From NCBI GenBank assembly GCA_964439135.1, contig CAYTNN010000144.1, positions 1 to 12,295 of the forward strand: a DNA stretch of 12,295 bases, written 5' to 3'. Position numbers and translations under genes: made by a program. This stretch comes from JAFGPJ01 sp964439135 (GTDB lineage Bacteria > Planctomycetota > Phycisphaerae > Sedimentisphaerales > Anaerobacaceae). Positions 5,322 to 12,295 of this stretch are shown here, one piece after another; within the stretch, counting starts at the first letter, position 1; every line of letters starts with the position of its first letter. The notes under the pieces are model-generated. The model was not told the origin of the DNA, did not search any database, and worked only from the letters and a program-made list of their open reading frames with translations.

Positions 5322-7280
5322 ATGGTTGATAAATCAAATTCAAGATGCTGTTTGGCCTCGTTTGTGCTTCTGCTTTTGATACTGTGCGGTTCTACTATGG
5401 GCAAGACCATCTACGTTGACGATGATGCCGCCGGTGCGAATAATGGCTCAAGCTGGGAAAATGCTTACGTTTATTTACAGGATGCTCTGGCCGATGCCAA
5501 TTCTGCCGAAAAGCCGGTCGAAATCCGAATCGCACAGGGCGTTTACACACCTGATCAGGGGGCCGGAATTACGCGAGGAGACCCTCGTGCGGAATTCCAA
5601 CTCATCAATGGCGTCGCAGTACTCGGAGGCTTTGCCGGCGTCGGAATAATAGAATCCGATGTCAGAAACATCGAAGCGTATGAGACGATTCTCAGCGGTG
5701 ATTTGAGCAGTAATGATGCGGATGCTGACAATCCCGAAGAGTTGTATAGTGAGCCCACGAGAGCAGAGAATAGTATCTGTGTTGTATGCGGCAATAGAAC
5801 TGACCAAACAGCGGTGCTCGATGGCGTAACGATTACTGCCGGAAGTACAGGTATACGGAACTGGTATGGTAATCCCACCTTATTGAACTGCATACTCACC
5901 AATACCAATACAGGGATGGACAATTATCACAGTAGTCAAACATTGATCCATTGCATATTCGAAGGCCACTGGCCGCAATCAATTACCCAAATTAGCGGCA
6001 GTTTAATACTCATTGATTGCTTGTTTACCAGCAATACGGGAGGGATCAATAGCACTTTAAGTAGCGAGTTAACACTGCAGGACTGCACATTCGTCGGCGA
6101 TGGAGCAATGAAGTCAGAGGTAGCAATCAACTGTCGGGTAAACAATCTCAAGCTCTACAACTGCAAATTCAGCCGATACGTGCTGGGCGGTAGAAGCTGT
6201 GTGAATGTATCTGTAGACAGAGAGTTTATAGCTGAGAATTGTATCTTCACGGGTATTATTGGTGGTGCGATAGAACACGATGGAGGTCGTTTAATTGTAT
6301 CCAATTGTGTTTTTGCAGGTAACATAGAAGGTACCTGGAGCGGAGGAATTTATTCAGATAGTCAGTACACTACTATACGAAACTGTACTTTCAGCGGCAA
6401 TTCCGGTAAATGTGACGGCGGCGCTTTGAATCTTCGGGAAGGGGGCAAGGTGTCAAACTGTATCTTTTGGGGTAACAGCCAGCCAGCAATAGACGGCCAG
6501 GAGCAGGATCTGTTTGTGAGATACTGCGATGTTCAAGGAGGATGGCAAGGCGAGGGTAATATCGACATCGATCCGCGCTTCGTTTTACCGGGTTACTGGG
6601 ACATGAACAATACGCCTGAAAATACAACAGATGATTTCTGGGTAGATGGCGATTATCACCTGTGCTCACAAGCAGGCCATTGGAACCAGCAAAGCCAAGC
6701 ATGGGTACAGGACGATGTGACAAGCCCCTGCATCGATGCCGGCGATCCGAACAGCCCTATCGGTACCGAGCCGTTCCCCAACGGCGGGCGCCTCAACATG
6801 GGGGCATATGGCGCCGGTGGCAAAGCAAGCAAATCTTACTTTGGTGAACCAGTTTGTGAAACGATAATAGCGGGCGACATTAACGGCGACTGCGTGGTCG
6901 ATTTTGAAGACCTCATGATAATAATCTCACATTGGATGATGCGGGGAGAAGACCTGGTGAATAACCCTCCGACAATAAGGCTCATCGAACCACAGGATGG
7001 AGATCGAATCACCTGGCGAGGTTCTACGACATTCCGTGCCGAAGCAAGCGATGTTGACGGCCAAGTAGACGAGGTTTGGTTCCGTTTGGAATACAGGAGC
7101 GATAACAATATAAGATATCGCCGCTTTGGGGACCTTGATGGATCAGATGGCTGGGAAATTGAATTCACCTGGCCGGAGGATGCTGATTTTGGTGAGTGGA
7201 TAGTCTGGGCCGAAGCCATGGATAATGATGGTCAGATAGGTATCACGCCTGAGATTACAGTTACTCTATACCGTCCTTAA
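5322..7280 (+). CDS. Secreted right-handed beta-helix protein with internal dockerin-like loop and Ig-like domain
   Basis: This is a 652-residue exported protein. The signal peptide has a hydrophobic core FVLLLLILCG and probable cleavage near residue 27, before KTIYVDDDAAGANNGSSWENA, a hallmark opening of planctomycete beta-helix proteins. Residues about 28-400 carry parallel beta-helix coils of the pectate-lyase-like type, with recurring N-C-x-F turns. Residues 400-503 form a helix cap, with DPRF, CIDAGDPNSP and LNMGAYGAGG. Residues 517-541 hold a single dockerin-type calcium loop, D519-x-N521-x-D523-x-V525-x-D527-x-x-D530, followed by HWM. A bacterial Ig-like domain (about 548-652) follows, so the dockerin-like part is internal rather than terminal. 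Catalytic residues of a polysaccharide lyase cannot be assigned. A surface or extracellular carbohydrate-associated role is inferred. It is probably co-transcribed with the sigma gene. Confidence 0.88.
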   Translation: MVDKSNSRCCLASFVLLLLILCGSTMGKTIYVDDDAAGANNGSSWENAYVYLQDALADANSAEKPVEIRIAQGVYTPDQGAGITRGDPRAEFQLINGVAVLGGFAGVGIIESDVRNIEAYETILSGDLSSNDADADNPEELYSEPTRAENSICVVCGNRTDQTAVLDGVTITAGSTGIRNWYGNPTLLNCILTNTNTGMDNYHSSQTLIHCIFEGHWPQSITQISGSLILIDCLFTSNTGGINSTLSSELTLQDCTFVGDGAMKSEVAINCRVNNLKLYNCKFSRYVLGGRSCVNVSVDREFIAENCIFTGIIGGAIEHDGGRLIVSNCVFAGNIEGTWSGGIYSDSQYTTIRNCTFSGNSGKCDGGALNLREGGKVSNCIFWGNSQPAIDGQEQDLFVRYCDVQGGWQGEGNIDIDPRFVLPGYWDMNNTPENTTDDFWVDGDYHLCSQAGHWNQQSQAWVQDDVTSPCIDAGDPNSPIGTEPFPNGGRLNMGAYGAGGKASKSYFGEPVCETIIAGDINGDCVVDFEDLMIIISHWMMRGEDLVNNPPTIRLIEPQDGDRITWRGSTTFRAEASDVDGQVDEVWFRLEYRSDNNIRYRRFGDLDGSDGWEIEFTWPEDADFGEWIVWAEAMDNDGQIGITPEITVTLYRP

Positions 7281-7380
7281 CAGCGAGCAGTTGCTCTATT
7301 ATCCGAGGCTACTATGGGAAATCGAAAACTGAAATGATCTATAGCGGTGGCTTTTGCAGTATAATATAGCGAGGTAACAA

Positions 7381-7428
7381 GTAGCAAATGGTACGATTCA
7401 TCGTACCCTACGTGCTACGAGTCGACTC
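7381..7428. repeat. Nested palindromes (REP-like) between convergent genes
   Basis: GTAGCA (7381-7386) pairs with TGCTAC (7413-7418). Inside it GGTACGAT (7390-7397) pairs perfectly with ATCGTACC (7400-7407). The perfect 10-base palindrome GAGTCGACTC (7419-7428) follows directly. A weaker AAAACT/AGTTTT pair lies at 7429-7452. The position between convergent stop codons fits a bidirectional termination or mRNA-end-protecting structure. There is no clear U-tract, so a REP-like repeat is the safer name. Confidence 0.6.
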
Positions 7429-7468
7429 AAAACTGCTTCTCCGGTTAGTTTTAATATAGACTGTCAGG

Positions 7469-10400
7469 TTATGGTGACTTGCTGGCCTGGGTTGTTCCGC
7501 CGTAGGCGCCCATGTTTATTACTGAGCCATTCGGGCTGGGCTCTAAACCTATTTCACTGCCCGGATCGCCTGCATCAATGCAATCACTGGTCAGGTCATC
7601 CGAAATCCATGTTTCGCTGCCGGGGTGCCACCTGCCTGCCTGCGATTTGAGATGATAGTCGCCGTTAGCGGGGTCCGCAAAGAGCGGATCGGCGTCGATA
7701 TTGCCGACGCCCTGGAAGGAGCCCTGAACGTCGCTGTATGTCACCGTGCCGATAATGTCGACAATCTGAGCGGCGCCGTCGCCGTTGAAATAAACAATGG
7801 AGTTTGTAACCGTCGGCATGGATTCCTGAATGCCGCTCTTGAGGTTCCCGGCGATCGTGCAGTTCGTTACCGTGGGAACTCCCCGGAGAAGGCCGTGCCC
7901 GCCGTTTGCGGCGATGATACAATTGCTCATTTGGGGGCTGTTATAATATGTGAACCGTCCGGCCCTGCGCGGGCGCATTTCAATCCCGGAACCGCCGTTA
8001 GCAATAATGGTGCAATTGCTAAGTATCGGATTGCCGCCGCTGTACAATTCGATACCGGCTCCAAGATTGCCCGTAATCGTGCATTTGTCAATTTTGGGGG
8101 AGACATTATTTGTGCAGTAAATGCCCCTGCTGCCGCCTGTGATTGTAAAGCCGCTCAGGATGCAGTCTGCAGTTTCACCATTGGCGAAGGTCACCGCCCT
8201 GCTCCCGCCGTCGATAATCGTTGCCGCTACGACGGCCGGATCGTTGGGGTCTGTTGAGCTGAGGGTCAGATTTCTGCCGATCAAGTCGATGTCCTCTTTA
8301 TAGGTTCCCTCGGGGACTACTATTTTATCTCCGGCCTGGCCTCTGACAATGGCATGCTGGATGTAATCGTAGTGTTCACCGGTGGTCAGATTTTCAACCG
8401 GCCCTTCTTCGGCGGCATATCCAAACTCCAGCTTGATTGAGTCGATCTGGCCGAAAGTGCCTGTTTGCCAGACGATTGTATCGGCGTCTATCGCCGGGCC
8501 GACTCCATAGAAGGATTGCAGCAGTTCTATATCCATAACGCCCTTTTCTTTGGTCAGGCAGCAGACTCTGATTTGGCCGCCGGTATTGACGCCATCGACA
8601 TAAGCAATCAGGCAGCCGTCAACGTCCGGCTGAAGCTGACTGCCGGGGGACCTGATAATTGCCATTTCCCGGATGTTTTCCGTATCGGAAATATCGGCGC
8701 CGTATATGTCACCGGCATCGTTACGCTCATCCGTCCAGACGACCAGATTGCCGGAGATGGATGGATCATACTGGCGGGCGGAATCGCTGCAAATGGTAAA
8801 GACTCTGATGTCGTCGATATCCGAGATATCGGCCCCGAAAATGTCACCTTCGGCTTCCCAAACGACGATATCCTCGGATATATCCACGACATCGTCAAAG
8901 TCTTCCATGTATGCCTCGTAGGCATAAGGATCTCGTCTGCCGACATTGCCAGCGATTGTGAAATAGACGGGATTTTCCAGGTCGGTGACGTCGGCGCCGC
9001 AGATACTGTACGGCATGTTAAGGTAGTTATTTTCATTGTACTTGTTTATATTTAGATGCTCCAGCCAGACGACCTTATTGCCCGAGACCGCCGGATGGCT
9101 GTACGATGCCGAGTTACTGTGCTGCCTTAAGATCTTCTGCGCTGCCGTAGCGGTATTCCTCAGAAAGATACTGATGCATTCCGGCCCAAGGAAATCCGAC
9201 ATGCCCGGGCCGCCGGCCCAAACAACGATATCACCATCGACTTTCGGCTGAGTATCGAGTCCACCGTCAATAAACGCTTCATCGATTTCGCCCGTTCCGA
9301 GGTCTTTGCTCCTGATGTTCCAGGTGTAGTTAACGGATGGCCCGACACAATATACAACCTTGTTGCCGGAGATATCCGCATAGTGAAAATAATCATCAGT
9401 TACATAGCCGGCATCTATATAATCCTGGTTCATTGTCACGGCAACAGTCGTCACCCGGACGACGCTGGGCCCGCTGTCAACAAAGCCATCGCTTACAACC
9501 AGCTCAAATGCATACGATCCCTGCTCGTTGCAATCGAAGAAGGGTCTGGCAGTATCCGCATTCTGAAGAGCAATCTGTGGACCCTCTAATTGTTTCCAGG
9601 TATATATAAGCTCATCAATGACATCGGGATCGTGGGAACCGGTACCATTTAGACGAACCTGACTGGGTACGGGCGAAACTCTGTTGAGACCGGCATCAGC
9701 GACAGGCGCCTTGTTACCCACAAGAACCATTACTTCATCAGGCCGGCTCAAATGCGTGCCGTCCCAGACCACAAGCTCAAATCGATATTCACCCTCGACT
9801 TCCGGCATGAACGACGGATTCATACTCTCTGGATCGTCAAGTTCCACCGCCGGGCCGAACTGCTGGTCCCACTCATATATCAGCTCATTATTTGGATCGT
9901 ATTGAAAACTGCCGCTTGCGTCGAGAGTAACCAAATCAAGCCCCGCCACGTGTATGTCGGGGCCGGCATCGGCAACGGGCTTCATGTAGCCGAGGTACTC
10001 ATCCGCGCCAATATCGATCTGTTCACCCATCGCAGCATTATCGCCGTCGATGTCAAGCTGCCACGGATAGAGGACATAATCAGGGTCGCCGGCATCTATG
10101 CACGGAGAGTCCATTTGCAGGTGAAAATCTTTACCCCGCGCATCGACAAACAGTGGGTCCTCCGAGATATTTCCATTAGTGCCCGTCTGATCCGACAATT
10201 CCATGTAGTTGCCGGGCGAGTTGCCCCAAACATCATTAAATGATATCATAGACTCATCTATAGCACCCTCTCCGGATATTCCCCCTCCTGACGGTGCATT
10301 GCAGATTATGTTATTAAGTATCAGGCCCTGAGAAAACTGGTTATCCATTACTATGTAAATATTACCTCCCGGCCCAGACCCGGCCTGAGCGCTCGCGTTG

Positions 10401-11098
10401 GTGTCGTTGCCTACAATGGTATTGTTGATCAGGCGTCCTCCGAACAGGATAACGCCACCACCAACAACCGCAGAATTGTCGTATATCAGGTTATTGCAAA
10501 TCTTGTCGTCACCCAACATAAAAATAGCGCCGGCGTATCCGGAATTGTTCTTGATTATATTGTTAGTGATTATCGCACTGGATTCTAAACAACCGATTCC
10601 TGCTCCATAGCACAATTTCCACTGCGCCTGATTATTTCCAATAATTTCGAGCGCACCGATATTATCAGTAATTATATTACCTTTAATGGTCGGCGAAGTA
10701 CCGAAACAAAAGATGCCCGCTCCCCAATAAATGTTGGTTCCTACTTCAGAAACGGCTTTCCCATATCCGCCGGTGATGGTCAAACCTGTCAGTACGGCCT
10801 CGGAAGTTTCGCCGCTTTCGAAGGTCACTACGCTGCCCTTGCGGCCACCGTTGATGATGGTGGCTGCCACAATGTCCAGATCGTCGGGATCGGTGCCGGT
10901 AACGACTATATTCTTGCCGAGGAAATTGATTGTCTCAAAATACGTTCCGGGCTCGACAACAACCACATCCCCGTCATTAGACTCCTGGATTGCCTGCTGG
11001 ATGGTTGCATAGTCGTCTGGAACCAGGCGGTTTTCCGCCAGTGACTGCGTCGCCGTAATTAAAAGCAGAGCTAGACTTAGTAAGATCGAATTTCTCAT
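7469..11098 (-). CDS. Secreted multidomain protein: beta-helix, two PKD-like domains, seven-repeat beta-propeller, beta-helix
   Basis: This is a 1209-residue exported protein. Signal peptide: MRNSILLSLALLLITATQ with cleavage near SLA|EN (21/22). Residues about 24-370 are a right-handed beta-helix of the NosD/pectate-lyase-like type, opening with VPDDYATIQQAI, GDVVVVEPGTY and LTGLTITGG. Two PKD/REJ-like domains follow at about 373-462 and 464-553, each starting PVADAG. Residues about 565-885 hold seven repeats of an (I/V)-S-G-x-x-V-V-W type strand (near 576, 620, 671, 740, 781, 826 and 870), consistent with a seven-bladed TolB-like propeller. Residues 902-1209 form a second beta-helix whose start repeats the first, ending in VINMGAYGGTTQAS. 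No dockerin or PEP-CTERM signal is present. The start at 11098 has AAAGGGCG about 6 bases upstream. Carbohydrate or surface binding is plausible, but no enzymatic residues can be named. Confidence 0.9.
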   Translation of the reverse strand: MRNSILLSLALLLITATQSLAENRLVPDDYATIQQAIQESNDGDVVVVEPGTYFETINFLGKNIVVTGTDPDDLDIVAATIINGGRKGSVVTFESGETSEAVLTGLTITGGYGKAVSEVGTNIYWGAGIFCFGTSPTIKGNIITDNIGALEIIGNNQAQWKLCYGAGIGCLESSAIITNNIIKNNSGYAGAIFMLGDDKICNNLIYDNSAVVGGGVILFGGRLINNTIVGNDTNASAQAGSGPGGNIYIVMDNQFSQGLILNNIICNAPSGGGISGEGAIDESMISFNDVWGNSPGNYMELSDQTGTNGNISEDPLFVDARGKDFHLQMDSPCIDAGDPDYVLYPWQLDIDGDNAAMGEQIDIGADEYLGYMKPVADAGPDIHVAGLDLVTLDASGSFQYDPNNELIYEWDQQFGPAVELDDPESMNPSFMPEVEGEYRFELVVWDGTHLSRPDEVMVLVGNKAPVADAGLNRVSPVPSQVRLNGTGSHDPDVIDELIYTWKQLEGPQIALQNADTARPFFDCNEQGSYAFELVVSDGFVDSGPSVVRVTTVAVTMNQDYIDAGYVTDDYFHYADISGNKVVYCVGPSVNYTWNIRSKDLGTGEIDEAFIDGGLDTQPKVDGDIVVWAGGPGMSDFLGPECISIFLRNTATAAQKILRQHSNSASYSHPAVSGNKVVWLEHLNINKYNENNYLNMPYSICGADVTDLENPVYFTIAGNVGRRDPYAYEAYMEDFDDVVDISEDIVVWEAEGDIFGADISDIDDIRVFTICSDSARQYDPSISGNLVVWTDERNDAGDIYGADISDTENIREMAIIRSPGSQLQPDVDGCLIAYVDGVNTGGQIRVCCLTKEKGVMDIELLQSFYGVGPAIDADTIVWQTGTFGQIDSIKLEFGYAAEEGPVENLTTGEHYDYIQHAIVRGQAGDKIVVPEGTYKEDIDLIGRNLTLSSTDPNDPAVVAATIIDGGSRAVTFANGETADCILSGFTITGGSRGIYCTNNVSPKIDKCTITGNLGAGIELYSGGNPILSNCTIIANGGSGIEMRPRRAGRFTYYNSPQMSNCIIAANGGHGLLRGVPTVTNCTIAGNLKSGIQESMPTVTNSIVYFNGDGAAQIVDIIGTVTYSDVQGSFQGVGNIDADPLFADPANGDYHLKSQAGRWHPGSETWISDDLTSDCIDAGDPGSEIGLEPSPNGSVINMGAYGGTTQASKSP

Positions 11099-11402
11099 TA
11101 TTTCGCCCTTTCCGAAATGTATGACAAGGTTAAAAAACAGTTTTAAGCGAAGTTAAGCATACAGGCACAGCATAAAGCAGGTGCAGCTCATAACAACTCG
11201 CAGAACATCGTAAAAAAATTAGAGCCTGCCTCCATAACATGGCTGTATATAACTTTAACATATAAGTAAGCGACTTTGCAAGACATTTTTCCCTGTATTC
11301 TTCTGCTACCGTAGTTACAGCAGGCTTATCATCTACTTAGATAAGACGCACCCAGGTGGCTTTTGTCTCAAACTTTTTTGTTTTTTTCTCTAAAAAAATT
11401 CG

Positions 11403-11480
11403 TATTTTACCTGTTATTCGGCAAAAACATGGCAACTGTAATGTGACGAGGGAACAAATCGTTGCCGAATAAAGGCCGGA
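11403..11480. repeat. Intergenic motif, copy 2 (TATTTTACC ... GCCGAATAAAGGCCGGA)
   Basis: TATTTTACC (11403-11411) and GCCGAATAAAGGCCGGA (11464-11480) repeat the pair seen at 253-261 and 282-297 in the same order. The gap is 32 bases longer here, and one A is inserted in the second word. GAACAAAT also occurs in both copies, but at different relative positions. Confidence 0.4.
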
Positions 11481-11552
11481 ATCAGGAGATTGCCGAAATG
11501 CGGATTAGAGTCCGGCCGGCAGACCGCTGTTCCTCTTAGTCACCCAAGTGCC
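11414..11552 (+). ncRNA. Candidate structured RNA with mutually exclusive helices and a B12-box-like stretch
   Basis: TTCGGCAA (11417-11424) can pair with TTGCCGAA at 11490-11497 (8 bp), or as TTATTCGGCAA with TTGCCGAATAA at 11462-11472 (11 bp). GGCAAC (11431-11436) pairs with GTTGCC (11461-11466). A competing nested fold joins GGCA(A)CT/AGTGCC (11431-11437/11547-11552), GTGAC/GTCAC (11443-11447/11539-11543), GAGGGAACA/TGTTCCTC (11448-11456/11528-11535), TGCC/GGCA and GGCCGGA/TCCGGCC (11474-11480/11511-11517). On the plus strand GCAACTGTAA and GGAATCAGGAGATTGCC recall the conserved core and B12 box of cobalamin riboswitches, but the usual intervening helices are missing. No rightward gene follows inside the window, so regulation in cis cannot be shown. 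It could equally be a palindromic repeat. Confidence 0.35.
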
Positions 11553-11585
11553 GTATAATCCAAACAGGACGTCTGCTTTTATCAT

Positions 11586-11628
11586 AAAAAAGCCGGGGCC
11601 TATACCTGATAAACTGGTATAAGCCCCG
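11586..11628 (-). terminator. Rho-independent terminator of the lectin-like gene
   Basis: CGGGGCCTATACC (11594-11606) and GGTATAAGCCCCG (11616-11628) form a 13-bp stem with one mismatch and a 9-base loop. Read leftwards, the stem is followed within a few bases by six consecutive U residues (A-run 11586-11591 on the plus strand). It begins about 40 bases after the stop codon of the gene at 11670. Confidence 0.9.
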
Positions 11629-11669
11629 AAATAATACAAATTCTGCTGTTATTCCACACAAAACGGTAT

Positions 11670-12295
11670 TTACTCTGCAGCAGTTTCTGTCGGTCGATTC
11701 AGCCGGATATCGTCAAAGTACATCTTGCCCGAACCGCCGGGCGTGGCCATATTGCCTTTGGTCCCAAGGCCAATCGCAATCTTATCGACGTTGGTCAGCA
11801 CTATGCCCTGATCGGCAAAGGCTGACAGCGGAATAACCCACTCGGTCCAGGTGTCTATCGTTGCCGCGGCCGGATCATCATTGATTACCACCGCAGGTGT
11901 GCCGGCACTGTTGGACACGGCCACATAAAGCGGCTCGGCATCATTGCTGAGTATGCCGATATCCTGGTTCGCCCACTGTGGGCCAACATTACCGGTGAAC
12001 GTTACGTTAGTCAATACGGCCTGACACGTTAAAGCAGCGTCATGGCTGGTCAGCGCCAAACCGATGTGGACATTCGAACCCATCGGGATGTTCTCTGTGC
12101 CCTGCGTCGTCCACGTCGAGCCATTAGCTGAATGAGACGCTGTAAAGCTGCCGGAAATACTACGCTCCAATTTCACCCAGTACGGTGCAGTTATCGCGGC
12201 GGTCGTCGTATCGATGCTGGTTTGGCCAGTGCCGGGACGCCGCTGGAAGGACACACCCGAGCCAGGCGTCACAACCATCATCGCGTGCGCAGAAT
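11670..12295 (-). CDS. DUF1349-like / concanavalin-A-like lectin domain protein, 5' end outside window
   Basis: This is the C-terminal part of a leftward protein, and about 208 residues are visible. The reading frame stays open to the window edge through S-A-H-A before the first visible Met (12281), so the true start lies outside. The first ~95 residues (HAMMVVTPGSGVSFQRR, YWVKLERSISGSFTASHSAN and VHIGLALTSHDAA) match the beta-sandwich of DUF1349/LamG-type modules common in planctomycete extracellular proteins. The last ~105 residues (DAEPLYVAVSNSAG, IDTWTEWVIPLSAFADQGI, KIAIGLGTK and KMYFDDIRLNRP) resemble a carbohydrate-binding-type beta-sandwich. The chain ends shortly after this, with no dockerin or PEP-CTERM anchor. 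Carbohydrate binding is inferred from fold family. The signal peptide and any catalytic domain would be in the missing part. Confidence 0.85.
   Translation of the reverse strand, partial: SAHAMMVVTPGSGVSFQRRPGTGQTSIDTTTAAITAPYWVKLERSISGSFTASHSANGSTWTTQGTENIPMGSNVHIGLALTSHDAALTCQAVLTNVTFTGNVGPQWANQDIGILSNDAEPLYVAVSNSAGTPAVVINDDPAAATIDTWTEWVIPLSAFADQGIVLTNVDKIAIGLGTKGNMATPGGSGKMYFDDIRLNRPTETAAE

Larger units (their letters stand above)
11099..11669. other. Non-coding region between two leftward genes
   Basis: No gene is visible. From right to left it holds the terminator of the lectin-like gene (11586-11628), a strongly self-complementary element (11414-11552), T- and A-rich tracts at about 11370-11400, a short CTGCT/AGCAG hairpin at 11303-11323, and an AT-rich stretch at about 11245-11280. 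That last stretch is the likeliest place for the promoter of the gene ending at 7469. I could not find a -35/-10 pair with good spacing there. Confidence 0.6.

Noticed and set aside
4928..5410. Leftward 160-codon ORF
   Set aside because: It is antisense to the sigma gene and the start of the beta-helix gene, both of which have clear family matches.
7625..8257. Rightward 210-codon ORF
   Set aside because: It is fully antisense to the well-supported beta-helix gene. Long antisense frames are expected from the codon bias of that GC-richer gene. The 196-codon frame at 8465-9055 is rejected for the same reason.
11414..11552. Confident call of a cobalamin riboswitch
   Set aside because: The B12-box-like stretch is inexact and one base short, the GGGAA/GGTG core helices are absent and no rightward gene follows. 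It is kept only as a candidate structured RNA.

Overview
The window reads as accessory, surface-directed sequence from a planctomycete, most likely an anaerobic member of the Phycisphaerae (Sedimentisphaerales/MSBL9 type). This is an inference from protein style: long secreted right-handed beta-helix proteins ending in an NMGAYG motif, a dockerin-like D-I-N-G-D-C-V-V-D-F-E-D loop, a DUF1349-like lectin fold, an ECF sigma factor with a membrane-embedded tail, and a rubrerythrin-like protein. No rRNA, tRNA, CRISPR array, transposase or phage gene was seen.

Layout. Bases 1-417 are non-coding, with a strong hairpin, a heptamer repeat and a small palindromic element. A 1008-residue secreted carboxypeptidase-regulatory-domain protein runs leftwards (418-3444). 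A divergent intergenic region (3445-3811) separates it from a rightward group: a rubrerythrin-like protein that has lost most di-iron ligands (3812-4291), an ECF sigma factor with a hydrophobic C-terminal extension (4428-5300), and, 21 bases later, a secreted beta-helix/dockerin/Ig-like protein (5322-7280). This group converges on a leftward 1209-residue secreted protein (7469-11098) built as beta-helix, two PKD-like domains, a seven-repeat beta-propeller and a second beta-helix. A 571-base non-coding region (11099-11669) holds a heavily self-complementary element and a clear leftward terminator. The C-terminal part of another leftward lectin-like protein (11670-12295) runs off the right edge.

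How the genes may work together. The sigma factor and the beta-helix gene are spaced like an operon, so the simplest reading is a membrane-tethered regulator paired with a cell-surface or extracellular carbohydrate-associated protein. A 71-base block covering the sigma gene's presumed promoter, leader and first codons is repeated in front of the rubrerythrin-like gene with no indels and about 89% identity. That gene is therefore either under the same control or sits where an earlier sigma gene was lost. No enzyme active site can be assigned to the large secreted proteins. They look like binding, adhesion or polysaccharide-handling proteins.

Most notable signals: the duplicated sigma leader, the dismantled ferritin-like site, the structured intergenic element at 11414-11552 with a B12-box-like stretch, and a short motif shared by two distant intergenic regions.
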